Assembly (NCBI GenBank): GCA_035578175.1
Contig: JAQMRL010000004.1
Coordinates: 77,241,401-77,305,400 of the forward strand
DNA: 64,000 nt
Direction of reading: 5' to 3'
From: Catonia carolina
Taxonomy: Eukaryota; Arthropoda; Insecta; Hemiptera; Achilidae
Shown here one piece after another: positions 12,055-24,400 of the stretch. The position numbers and the translations under genes are program-made. Numbering within the stretch: position 1 is the first letter of the stretch; every line of letters begins with the position of its first letter. The notes under the pieces were generated by a model, which ran no database searches, was not told the origin of the DNA, and saw nothing but the letters and a program-made list of their open reading frames with translations.

Positions 12055-13668
12055 ACGCGCGTTGCCGTCATTGTAGGCCGCCTTACTTGCAAGACCTAAA
12101 TAATAATTTTTTTCTACTGTACATCAGTTCTATTATATTTTAGTAGTATATTTTCGGATATGTTAAAGACACAAATAGTGCGAAAGAAATAAAAATTCGT
12201 TAAGTAACACTCTCTAATGATTATTTCTTTGTTGATTTAGGAACTGATAGTTAACTCAAAACGTATAATAAAAATATACACGTTCTGCGCCAATAGTGTA
12301 AAACTCCAATCAGCAATTCATTCCTCCTTCAAAAACGTTAGAAAAATCGTTGTGCATTGCTCTCTGTTTATTTTTGCTATAGTCAAAATTCAAGCACAAA
12401 AATTATAATAATTTTTAGAAATAAAACCGTGCGTATTGATTTACTTCGCCTATGTTATTTAAGGAAGATGTTGGTTTGAACATTAAATTTAATAAACTCT
12501 TATCAGATTATATTTTTTGTACGATTAGTAAGATTAAATTTGTACGTTCTTTCATAACGACTTTGATAACATCCTTTCTTACAAATCTGATTTTTCAAGT
12601 TACTTAAAATTAGTTAAATAATGAGATGTTAAATACTCGGCACAATTAATTTGAGTTTTTAGATCATTAGGGTAGAAGTTAGTTCAAATATTTACAAGAT
12701 ATCTGAAATAAACTGAAAAGTTAATTGGGTTACATTTTTTGGTTTGTAACCGTATGTTTCAGTAGAAAAGTCATTTGATGAGCAAAGCAGGCCTTCTAAA
12801 AAATTTTCACTTCGCACCTTGCATATGCGCCTTTAATATATTCACACTGCAAGGTCTAACTGTATAAAAATCTACTGTCATATGAAGAAGGTCTAAAAGT
12901 GTTTATTTCACCAGTACTTCTTATGTTGTTATAATGTTTTAGTCGAAAATTGCTTCATTCTTGAAGAAAACAGAAGTATTATTTTAGCCGTGGAAGTAGC
13001 AGTTGAAATTTAAAAAATATTTAACAGTTTAATGTTTCATATAGGCAATATTAATTTTCGCATCATTAAATAAAATAATGAAAAGAACTGCGAATAAGCG
13101 CGGAGAAATGTCAAAAATATTGCCTAGAAATTTTTCACATCGTTAACCGTTTTTAGTGTGTCTGATTGTCGTTAAAAGGGCACAATTTGTATTTTGCTCT
13201 TACTAGGTATTGTTCAAGTATATTGTAAATTTCAGTTTGGTAATGCCGTCGATTCTACTGACGATTACTTGACAAAAAAAAACTTTAGAGACGTCGTTAT
13301 TAGAATAAACTTTAATATACAATGAAAAAATCACAATGTGTTACGTTCGTATAGTAGTGTTTGCATGGTAGCCGAGAAAATAATGTCTTAAATTAAACAA
13401 GCTTGTATGTGTAAACGCAATCTATTCTTGTGCTTCCTTTTTGTGAATTTTAATTTTTTATACTGTGAAAACAGTTTAAATATACTGCTGTTTCATACAA
13501 ATAACCATATTCATTCCGTACTCGGAAGACCTTAACAAGTTTAAAAATGTTTTTGGTAGGCGTTTTAATTCTGGAAAGTATAGCATTTCAGTAGACGTTA
13601 TTGTTTAATATTCGGCCGTATCGTTAACTGGGCGGTGACAATGGGCGGATATATGTAAAAATGTAAGT

Positions 13669-13923
13669 CGACGTCACGCGCAGGAACAGTACCGGACCAA
13701 TCAGGAAGCTCGACACTGACAAATGACGTAATACTGATTGAGACGTTTTCATTGGTCGATATCGGATGACGTAGTGAACTATAATGAGCCTTCTGATTGG
13801 ACAATATTAACCAATCAAAGTGACGCCTAAGAAGACATCTGATTGGTTAGGTTTGGAGATTTTTCATTGCTTAAAAATACTACACTCTGATTGGTCCTAT
13901 ATTATATCTGCCTTTGACGTCAC
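13669..13923 (-). promoter_or_regulatory. CCAAT/CRE block, satellite A copy 4 (one box lost)
   Basis: Same layout, with TGACGTCA at 13915-13922. One box is mutated (TTCATTGCTT at about 13863, where others have ATTGG). Its right-arm partner at 41483-41737 keeps the box, so the loss either post-dates the duplication or was repaired there. Confidence 0.5.
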
Positions 13924-15539
13924 ACGCGCGTTGCCGTCTTTGTAGGCCGCCTTACTTGCAAGACCTAAATAATTTTTTTTTTCTACTGTACATCAGTTCT
14001 AATATATTTTAGTAGTATATTTTCGGATATGTTAAAGACACAAATAGTGCGAAAGAAATAAAAATTCGTTAAGTAACGCTCTCTAATGATTATTTCTTTG
14101 TTGATTTAGGAACTGATAGTTAACTCAAAACGTATAATAAAAATATACACGTTCTGCGCCAATAGTGTAAAACTCCAATCTGCAATTCATTCCTCCTTCA
14201 AAAACGTTAGAAAAATCGTTGTGCATTGCTCTCTGTTTATTTTTGCTATAGTCAAAATTCAAGCACAAAAATTATAATAATTCTTAGAAATAAAACCGTG
14301 CGTATTGATGTACTACGCCTATGTTAATTAAGGAAGATGTTGGTTTGAACATTAAATTTAATAAACTCTTATCAGATTATATTTTTTGTACGATTAGTAA
14401 GATTAAATTGGTACGTTCTTTCATAACGACTTTGATAACATCCTTTCTTACAAATCTGATTTTTTAAATTACTTAAAATTAGGTAAATAATGAGATGTTA
14501 AATACTCGGCACAATTAATTTGAGTTTTTAGATCATTAGGGTAGAAGTTAGTTCAAACATTTACAAGTTATCTGAAATAAACTGAAAAGTTAATTGGGTT
14601 ACATTTTTTTGGTTTGTAACCGTATGTTTCAGTAGAAAAGTCATTTGATGAGCAAAGCAGGCCTTCTAAAACATTTTCACTTCGCACCTTGCAAATGCGC
14701 CTTTAATATATTCACACTGCAAGGTCTAACTGTATAAAAATCTACTGTCATATGAAGAAGGTCTAAAAGTGTTTATATCACCAGTACTTCTTATGTTGTT
14801 ATAATGTTTTAGTCGAAAATTGCTTCATTCTTGAAGAAAACAGAAGTATTATTTTAGCCGTGGAAGTAGCAGTTGAAATTTAAAAAATATTTAACAGTTT
14901 AATGTTCCATATAGGCAATATTAATTTTCGCATCATTAAATAAAATAATGAAAAGAACTGCGAATAAGCGCGGAGAAATGTCAAAAATATTGCCTAGAAA
15001 TTTTTCACATCGTTAACCGTTTTTAGTGTGACTGATTGTCGTTAAAAGGGCACAATTTGTATTTTGCTCTTACTAGGTATTGTTCAAGTATATTGTAAAT
15101 TTCAGTTTGGTAATGCCGACGATTCTACTGACGATTACTTGACAAAAAAAAACTTTAGAGACGTCGTTATTAGAATAAACTTTAATATACAATGAAAAAA
15201 CCACAATGTGTTACGTTCGTATAGTAGTGTTTGCATGGTAGCCGAGAAAATAATGTCTTAAATTAAACAAGCTTGTATGTGTAAACGCAATCAATTCTTG
15301 TGCTTCCTTTTTGTGAATTTTAATTTTTTACACTGTGAAAAGCAGTATAAATATACTGCTGTTTCATAGAATTAACCATAATCATTCCGTACTCGGAAGA
15401 CCTTAACAAGTTTAAAAATGTTTTTGGTAGGCGTTTTAATTCTGGAAAGTATAGCATTTCAGTAGACGTTATTGTTTAATATTCGGCCGTATCGTTAACT
15501 GGGCGGTGACAATGGGCGGATATATGTAAAAATGTAAGT

Positions 15540-15794
15540 CGACGTCACGCGCAGGAACTGTACCGGACCAATCAGGAAGCTCGATACTGGCAAATGACGT
15601 AATACTGATTGAGACGTTTTTATTGGTCGATATCGGATGACGTAGTGAACTATAAAGAGCCCTCTGATTGGACAATATTAACCAATCAAAATGACGCCTA
15701 AGAAGACATCTGATTGGTTAGGTTTGGAGATTTTTCATTGGTTAAAAATACTACACTCTGATTGGTCCTATATTATATCTGCCTTTGACGTCGC
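15540..15794 (-). promoter_or_regulatory. CCAAT/CRE block, satellite A copy 5
   Basis: The most diverged A copy still keeps all seven CCAAT boxes and the inner TGACGT sites. The outer CRE is changed to TGACGTCG at 15786-15793. Mirrored at 39612-39866. Confidence 0.5.
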
Positions 15795-15890
15795 ACGCGC
15801 GTTGTCGTCATTTTAGGCCGCCTCACTCGCAAGACCTAAATAATAATTTTTTTCTACTGTACATCAGTTCTATTTTATTTTAGTAGTAGG

Positions 15891-17925
15891 TCTTCCCCAT
15901 TGTAGAGATCTTGCGAGTTCTTAAGGTAATTAAAAATTTGTTTCTGTTGCTGCTAAATGTTAACACGTTTTTTTAAAAAATCACGAGTGTTCATTCGATA
16001 CCGACACAAAGAAATATAACCAAAGAGAGTTGGCTATTTTTCCTAGTTAGATTTTTGTAACCTAATTTTTAGCCAGAAATGTATCATATGTTTAAGGGAA
16101 TGAATTTATACAACTGTAAATAAATATTACGATACGTAGAAGGCAACTGAAAAATCTAATTCAAAATATCTTGAGATGAAACCTACCACGTAAGAAAATA
16201 TACCTCATTAATCCGTTTTATAACAAGAAAACTATTTTGCTCTACCAACGAGCATAAGGCGAAAAATAATAATCAACGGTCTGACAAAATGATGATATAA
16301 TGGCCGATGTAATTTCGAAAAAGGTTTTCTGGCTTTACTCTTATTTTATTAGTTTTTGTATTTTAAGATGGATGAAATTTATTGTGGCCATAATAAAAAG
16401 GTAGAGTGTTAAACATTTTTTACACGTAATTTGCTAGTTCCTGACCGTAAATATGTATTCATTTTTATCACAGGTTCAGCCAATTATATGACTAAAGCAC
16501 GTAAGAACAGAAGAGGTAGAGGTATAAATGACACTAGTCAGAGTTATCTCATCTGAGATTCATGGCTTTCATTTTACTATCAAACCCTGTTGATAATGAA
16601 ATACAGGTGTCATTCCAAGAGTCGAAAGTACATGATTTTCCGAAGGACTGGCATTCTGATAAGTATAATTATAAACGCTGTGTGAAGACCATGTAAACCA
16701 ACTCAACTCATCTCACTCAGAAAAGATTTTAGAGGTTCAAACCACCTTGTCCGCTGCTTACCTAAAAAACAACTTTCATTGCACAACAATTTCAACAGCC
16801 AGCATTTTAGTTTACTGACAAATTGGATTGAAAATAAGTAATTTTATTAGCCTACCTTGCTTAAGAGAACGCATGAATTAATCCGTTTCGGAACGTTAAA
16901 AAGTTGCATCTGATAATGCTTATAAAATTGTAATATTCGAACAAGCTGCCTACATAAATACTGATTACAGGCCTAAAACTCTATAAAATCACAGCTATCG
17001 GGATCGTAATTTTTTTGCTTATATTTTCGCTACGACAATTAAGCGAATGCTGTCGCCGAATTATTTTTTATTTATCTCATCTGTACGAATCAGGTTTTAA
17101 AGGTTATAGTTTTATACTGCCTGTGTAGAAGATATAAATACTGCTTATAAATTTCCCGTTAACTAACAGATCCTAAATCAACGAAAAATAGACTTGACAA
17201 GACGTTACTTGACAAATCATTTTTGACCTCCGCTATTATTGTGTTTAACAGAAACAAAAATATATGTATAAAAATATAACTGGTATTCAACAAACGATCT
17301 ATTAGGGTTGCGTGAGTAAGTCGGGCCAAGTTGAGTGTGATGCTCATGTGACGTCAACGGCTCTGGTAATAATTGCCCAATCAGAATCTCGTATTTTCGG
17401 CCAATAAGAAAGCCCAGTTTTAACCAATCAGATGTCTTCTTTTGCGTATTTTTGATTGGTTAATATTGTACAATCAGAGAGTTTATATTACTGTACTACG
17501 TCACACCGATGTCAACCAATGACAAAGTGTCTTGAGCGTTACGTCATTCGTCAGGATATGCTGCTTTCTGATTGGTCCGTACTGATTCTGGGCGTCACGT
17601 CGAGTGTGATTGTAATATAAAGTCCACACCCAATGTCAACTTCTAGTTAACGGTAGGGCAGAACATATGAATGTACCTTTTAATGAGATTTTTATTTTCT
17701 AGGTAAATATCACTTACGAAATATGAAGTACCCCATTGTAGAGATCTTTCGAGTTCTTAAGGTAATTAAAAATTGGTTTCTGTTACTGCTAAATGTTAAC
17801 ACGGTTTTTAAAAAATCACGAGTGTTCATTCGATACCGACACAAAGAAAAATAAACAAAAGAGAGTTATCTATTTTTCCTAGTTGGTCGATTTTTGTAAC
17901 CTAATTTTTGGCCATTAATGTATCA
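15891..17925 (+). repeat. Diverged family-B-like satellite, one unit plus ~200 bp
   Basis: Begins CCCCATTGTAGAGATC at 15896, and that sequence recurs at 17731, a spacing of 1835 bp. The second copy breaks off near 17925. The unit is collinear with the right-hand family B monomer (same repeat R insert at about 16380-16790, same CCAAT block) but has many substitutions. Its orientation is opposite to the adjacent family A in terms of the shared CCAAT block, so the A/B boundary at 15890 is an inversion junction. Confidence 0.85.
17349..17603 (+). promoter_or_regulatory. CCAAT/CRE block in the left-arm B-like unit
   Basis: Starts with TGACGTCA at 17349-17356 and ends with GGCGTCACGTC near 17603. 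Six of seven CCAAT boxes remain; the fifth reads ACAAT. A TTTATATT sequence sits between the boxes. Mirrored at 37804-38058. Confidence 0.5.
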
Positions 17926-18190
17926 TAAGTTAAGTTACATTTATATCTCATATATTATTTTTAGTCACTAAAATGTAGTTTAGGTGTAAAAAGTATTAAA
18001 TTAAATTTAAGTATAGGCCTAAAATTGTTTCTATAACACTGTGTTAGTGAAATCATAAAATAAGTGCTAGTGCCATTGGGTGACTGCATAATTATGGTTG
18101 GAAGGGAATAACACAGCTAAAGAGAAACTGTTCATTAGTTTTAAATAACTAGTTGCACTAGATTTGAAATATAAAAAAAAATTAACATAC

Positions 18191-18429
18191 CCATTGATGA
18201 CTATACGCTCTCCATTTTTTGTTGATATATTTAGTAATAAAATTTCTCCTCTGTAACAACCAACAGCTAAAAGATTAGGTTCTGTTACCGAAAAACTTAA
18301 AGCAGTTACAACATCATTTATAGGGTAAATTTTTTCAGGTTGGTCGGGGTTTTTCACATTCCAACAACATCCTAATCCATCCATCTCGTCTTCATAAAAA
18401 TATTTACCATATCCAGCAGCAATAATATT
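18191..18429 (-). CDS. DNAI4: DNAI4-like exon 7 (WD repeats), left-arm copy
   Basis: 239 bp with a TTTGTTCCAG acceptor and a GTATGT donor. It enters in phase 0 and leaves in phase 2. It encodes NIIAAGYGKYFYEDEMDGLG, then CCWNVKNPDQPEKIYP, VTALSFS and NLLAVGCYRGEILLLN. The AAGYG, CCW..KNP and NLLAVG motifs are hallmarks of dynein intermediate-chain propellers. The next exon (rest of the propeller) is not present in the remaining 18 kb, which is satellite. The exon belongs to the left arm and has an inverted duplicate at 36978-37216. Confidence 0.8.
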
Positions 18430-21400
18430 CTGGAACAAATATTTGTGGATAACATTGCGAAGCTTAACGCATTCAAATCAAAGAAAATATTATTTGGAAA
18501 AAACTAATCGAATATTTTATTTTATTAATTGAAATGTTAATAAACATATACTTTTTTTTTTGTTTCAATCACATCAACATTAAGGGCTTGTACACATGAG
18601 GCGACTAACGCCGCGTTAACCGCGCGTTTGCAAACACATTCAAGCGTAAAATGCGCGTTTGTTAAAGAAAACAATACATAGCGCAGCTGTTCATTGCTAG
18701 GAAGTTCATGTCATTTTAATAATAATGGAAGTCAAAGAGGTAGTGTGTTTGTGGCTCTGTGATAATAATTGATATCGACGTCGCAGGCAAGGACAGAAAC
18801 AATTTTGGGTGCAGCCAGTTTTATGAGATAAACTAACGCATAGTTTATTTGTAACACTGTACTCCAAATTCTTTGATAACTTCCGAAGGTTCACAAAACC
18901 TTTGATGCTTTATTATAGTTGATAGAGGACGATATTTCGCCCAGTATGAACAATGTAAGACATGCAATTGGAGCTGAAGAAAACTTGTAATTTCGTCTAT
19001 TTCACACCATTTCATCTATGAAACGTTTTATTTCAAATCTTTCCGTGTCCATTTTGTATTTCACACAGTGCCTGTTTGATGATTATATCTGTAATAATGA
19101 AATAGAGCAATAAAGACGGTTGACAAAAAGCAACTTCTAGTTTCAAAACGCGCGATGAGATGTACAAAGGAAATTACCACAATGTATACGGGAGAGCGCG
19201 CGGTAGTCGTGTTTAACAGCCATAACTCGCGCGGTCAGAACGCGCGGTCGGCCAAATTGCGCGTTTGAATGTGTACATCTCATGGAATTCTGTGTACCTC
19301 GCTCACGCGCTACTGCAATCGCTTTCATGTGCCTTTCACTTAGCTTTAAGGTTATCAGTGACAACAAAATGTACAGTACGTATAACATGTAAATAAAATA
19401 TGAATACATGAAACACTACAAAACACATTAGAACTAACCCTTGAAATAATGACACTGGCATACGAAATTTGATTTTTTTTTGTCCCAGAAATGGTTTTCC
19501 GCTGAATTAAAATATGTTTTCAGAATCAGTCTATCACGTAATGATTTTTAGAGACGAATATTTTAATTTTACAACAAAAAGTATATAAAATGCATACCTA
19601 AAAAGTAGTAGTGATTGATTTTCTACTATATTTTTTGTCATGACATCTCTCTTTAGGGTCCAACAACATTAAGCAAGAATGTAGGATAAGTATATTAGTT
19701 TATTAGGTTTGTTGTTCGTATGTTTTTAGATTTATTATTAATTATTTTTGTTTGCGTGTTCTTAACGCCCTATAAAATTTTAGTTAATTCGACTTTTTAA
19801 ATTCTTAGATTGTTTTTAGAAATAGTTTAATTTTTTTGATTGTCATGGTTTTAAGCCTAAACCTAGTTTTGAATCTCAGTTGTACAGTCTGCGAAATAAA
19901 ACAAGAGAACACCTACCCTAAGACATGGCTTTTTGCCAAAGTTCGGTAGGTCAATTTCCTCCACCTCATACATTGTGAATTGTAAATACTTTATGGCTTT
20001 AGAAAAAAATGTGTATGCATTATTATTGTAAAATATATGGAAATGAAGTTTTATTATAATTATTATTTATGAAAGTGAAGCAAGCGGGTTTGCTAGTTGT
20101 AGTGGTACAAGATTTAGAAAATAATATAGGCCTATGAAACCTGAACAGGAAATATGATTCTTTCACTGAACATATTATTTATGCCTATTAGGCTTTAAAC
20201 TGCCCATAACAGACAGGTGGAGTGTCAAATTATTTACACTCAATTTGTTCGTTGCAGGGCTAAAGTAAATAGTTCTGTTTCTTATCACATGGTCAGCCAA
20301 TTAAATGACTGAATCATTTAAGAACAGAAGAGATAGAGGTGTAAAAGACACTACTCAGAGTTATCTCCTCTGAAAGTAATGAATTTCATTGTACAGCCAG
20401 ACCCTGTGGTGAATGAAGTGAAGGTGTCATTTACAGAGTGGAAAATATGTGCTTTTCAGAGGGCCCGGCATGCTGATAAGCGTACTTTTCCACTCAGTGA
20501 GGAAGGCAATGGTAAACCACCTCACTTCTCGTTTTACTTAGTAAAACCTCTACAGGTTCAAACCAGCCTTTCGGCTGTTGACCTAAACAACAACAGGCTT
20601 TAAAATTCATCTTACAAATAAAGTGAAATTTAAATAAAGTGTTTTAAATAAAGTGAATTTTATATCTTACCAAATTTACTGTGTTCCAAGAAATTGCAGT
20701 AACAGTCCTATCATCATTTTTCTTTAACGAAAATGTCCATAATAATTTCATTATATAATGAAATCCTATTGGTGTTTTTAAATCTAATGAAAGCAAATGA
20801 GAAACAACATTAAAGCCATTTTAATAGAATATACAGTAAATAAGTTATTATTAATAAATAATTTGTGGAAACTTGCTTGTCGGTCTCGTCTTTTAATAAT
20901 CATCTTATGGACAATAAAATGCCCCGTTATCCACAGCGTTACATATTTTCACTTTTTTGTCTTTACTTGTTTTATTCATTGCAATAGATGTACGACTCCT
21001 TTTCCTAGAAATATTTTACAAAATTTATTCAGGGAACTCCTTTTTTTCTTTTGGTTTAACGTCAGACTGTTCTGCAATTACTGCTAATGCAGACGGTGAA
21101 GAATGGAATGATTTTTTAGTAACGTATGAAAATATGCCGTGCCTGAATGGGATTCGAACCCAAGACCGCATGATGAAAGGCGAGCACGTTACCAACTACG
21201 CCAATGCGGCCGGTAAACTTTAAAAAGGGAGTATAGGTAGAGGGGAAACAATCGTCTTCACCAATTTTACTGCACTCACAGTCATCGCTCAGTTTATCGT
21301 GTCATTATTCTAAAAGCCATAACGATATTTTTCTAATAGCATACAAATTTAATTAACATTCGATGAGCACCATCGAACTAATCTGATGGCGACGTTTAGT

Positions 21401-24400
21401 TTAGTTTTTGTTGACTTTCGTAATTTTTTTTATAGTGACGGGAAATGTTTATTTAGGTGGGTACCTTATTAGATAAATACTGGTACAAAACATCGCGAAT
21501 TAAGACTAAAAGTGTAAATGTAATTGTGAAATTGGTTGTTAAAAAAAAATATTATTTTGTGAATTAATTCACACCGATCAGCTAGTAAACTTTAATGTTT
21601 TACTTATTTAATACCAAAAATCTGGTGTGAAACACTCACACAACTTTATCTTGCCAATGCAAATAATGACCAATATAACCTAACATTAGTAATAAAACAT
21701 TAGAAATAAACAAAAAACTAACCTCAAATAAACCTAACTTCATTTTAATCATGCGTGAAAGACGCAAAATGAAAATCGATCTCAGTTTGGCTTAAAAATA
21801 CGGAAAATCACTCTTTCACGCTAAACTAAGCTCTGTAGAGAAAAATGCTTTAAATAAGTTGTAGATCTTTTATTTTCCTATAAATTTGATTTATACACTT
21901 TTGCCGTAAAATGCGTAATAAGGCCGAAATCTTAAAAAAATCGATTTTTCACACGTTTTCGTGAGAAAAAACAGAAAATCGCTATTATCGCTAAACTAAG
22001 CGTTATACAAAGAATGTTTGAAATAAAAGTTGTAGAATTTTAAATTTTCTACAACTTTTACCTATTATATAAATTTTTGCGCTAAAATGCACATCAAAGC
22101 CGTAATCTTAAAAAACAATTTTTTTTACGTGAAAACAGCTCACCAAGAATTTCAGCAAACATGGCGCCTACCCTATCTTGTAGAGCATAAAAAATTAAGT
22201 AAATGAGGCGATTTTTAGAAAAACAGTAGGACCAGTTTTTAAGAAAATCGCAAAAAAGTGAAAAACTATATGAATAAACTACTACTTCCGGTTGACCGAG
22301 TTTGATGAAAATGTTCGTGTCGGGTCCGGTAGTGGTATGTAACTTAAGTTTCAAGTTCGTACGATGTTCCGTTCTTGAGATATTCTGTTCACACACACAC
22401 ACACACACACACAGACCATCGCTAAAAACATGTTTTTTGGGTTCAGGGGGTCTGGAAATGTGTAGACCCGGTGAAAACTCGATTTCGAAAAATCGACATG
22501 AAACCAATACTGTCCTTCCTATATATTCATATAGGCAAGAGAAAGTAAAAATTATTTAGTATTTAACATTTCACATTTTTTTGTGAGTAACATGGTAATG
22601 ACTCGTTATTTAAGTTCGAAAAAGAAATGGAAGGGTTATTTTATGTGAGAATCTCAATCATTCAAATCCACCTTTCACCATTGTATCAATAATAAAGGGT
22701 TGCGGATACCAAGACTTATCCTACAGGCTACATTAATAAAGCCTACTTACCGTCAACGATAATCCCGGAAAATGATGTTTGTTGGGCAGTATAAACATTG
22801 GAAGCTAGCAAACGTTCTGCAATAACCATGGCGTGTTTGAATCTGGGCATACGAAACAATTTTATTATTTCATCATTGCGACTACATTCTAAAGATTTTT
22901 CTTCGTCGATTTCAGTTTCTGCAAAACATTTAAAAAAATTCAGTTTAATTTTTTTCAAAAGGTAGGCGTATTAGCTACACTAATATTAAAAAGACGTAAC
23001 GTTTGTTTATGAAAGTTTTTCCGTTTTACTTTTACTAAATACTTTACTGAGTTATACTGTATGTTATGCACATTCTTCATATTACAACCTTGGCGTTAAT
23101 AGTTAAACGTTTCCTTTATTTGAGTGGATATTTTTATCTTCTTTTGTGTTAACTATTTTTTTTTGTTTTTTTTTTTTTTTTGCTTTTGAGGCCTAACAAC
23201 GGACCACTTTAATCAATGTTGGAAGATCTTTTAGAACAATTTCTGGAGACTAAGACTTCTGGAGACTGGAATAAAAATAGATAAAGTAGTAGATAATAGT
23301 ATGATAAAGAATAGATAAAGTAAAAATAAAATAAAATTAAAAATGTTGTCCAGGAATCGTCAAAGAATATTCTAAAAATTGATTATGAAATCCAAGTACA
23401 TATTCGAGAATTCTTCAGGACATACAGGATTCAATATGATGTGCCAGCTTCCTGGTTTTGTTTTACTTCTACCTCAAGTGAATTTTCTTCATCTGCCCCG
23501 GTGGGAACTGCTACAAGCTCCAATTCTCCTATTTGTACAAATGTTGGTACTATTAGGCCATAAGGCTATAAGGCCCGCTGCAGATATTTAATCTGCACAG
23601 CCAAGTAACAATAGAAACAACTCTGATAACTAGAAAAATATTTTATGTGATCAACTATTTTGAAAATCTATAACACTACCTTCGATTCTCAACCAACAAT
23701 CTTCAATTTTTATATTAAAAAAAATTATAGTAATTATTAGTTATTACCTTTTTATGTTTAACATTCTAAATTTAAATTACTTCTAAATTTTTAACACGTT
23801 TTTATTTGTTGTGTAAGATTAATATATTTAAGCAAGCTATTTATTGAAATATTAAAATAGTAGGTTTATATAATTTTATATTAACCCACCGGGTTGGTCT
23901 AGTGGTATATTCGTCGCCACGTTTCAGCTGTTTAATAGCTGAATTAGTCGTAAATATTAATTTCAACAATACAAATTAAGAATTGGTATTAAAAGCAAAT
24001 AAACGTAAAACAAAACGTCGGCGGCCCTTGTGTAAACGAAGCTGGGCTGACGCACCACTGACTAATGGTAAGGAGTACTGACAGAGGCCGGCTCGCTCGC
24101 ACTGCACTGGCTCAGCATTCCATTAGATAGTTAGTTCTATGGTTCTGCCACGCGTCTTGAGCACTTTTTATTTGGTTGACGTACCCGGAATGCGATATAA
24201 AGAAATACAAAATTAAGCAGCCTCTTACCTCCTTTTCAAGCGTGAATTGTACTCGTGATGAGTGGGGATTAAAAGGGGAAAGACAGGAATAAGAGATAGG
24301 TATACCCATTACACTGCTATCTTCTTCCAAGGAGCGATTTCTTCACATGAAACTTCCCGGTTGTGTGCCGTTTTCCGGGTGCGCGTATAGGCGATGCTGT

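Larger units (their letters stand above)
10171..15890 (+). repeat. Satellite family A, continuation after the LTR element
   Basis: The marker TAGATCATTAGGGTAG recurs at 10791, 12660 and 14529 (period 1869). Removing 3121-10174 restores a 1868-bp unit between 1869 and 10791, so the array is continuous except for the insertion. Copies become more diverged toward 15890, with many private changes in the 14529 unit. The last unit is cut at about 15890 after TTTTAGTAGTA, where a family-B-like unit begins with an 8-base filler. From 12290 onward this segment is duplicated in the right arm. Confidence 0.92.
12290..20623 (+). repeat. Left arm of 8.33-kb inverted duplication
   Basis: Every landmark pairs with one in 34784-43116 at a coordinate sum of 55406-55407 (for example 15469-15675 with 39731-39937, and 18067-18438 with 36969-37340). 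Sequence match stops inward after CTTACAAATAAAG at 20623 and outward at 12290. The arm spans the exon 6-7 intron in normal gene order, so this arm is the ancestral location. Content from outside in: 1.9 copies of satellite A, one B-like unit, DNAI4-like exon 7, a Harbinger relic and a copy of repeat R. Confidence 0.9.

Noticed and set aside
18067..18438. 123-codon frame as a complete small gene
   Set aside because: It is exon 7 of the dynein gene plus read-through into the following intron; a GTATGT donor at 18190 ends the exon.
21137..21212. tRNA gene on the minus strand (and the similar one at 24629-24713)
   Set aside because: A and B boxes are intact but the acceptor stem pairs poorly, and both copies continue into the same tail with poly(A), so they are SINEs.
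22094..22507. 137-codon minus-strand frame as a gene
   Set aside because: It lies wholly inside repeat D, includes the CA microsatellite as a Cys-Val run, and the matching frame in copy 2 is broken.
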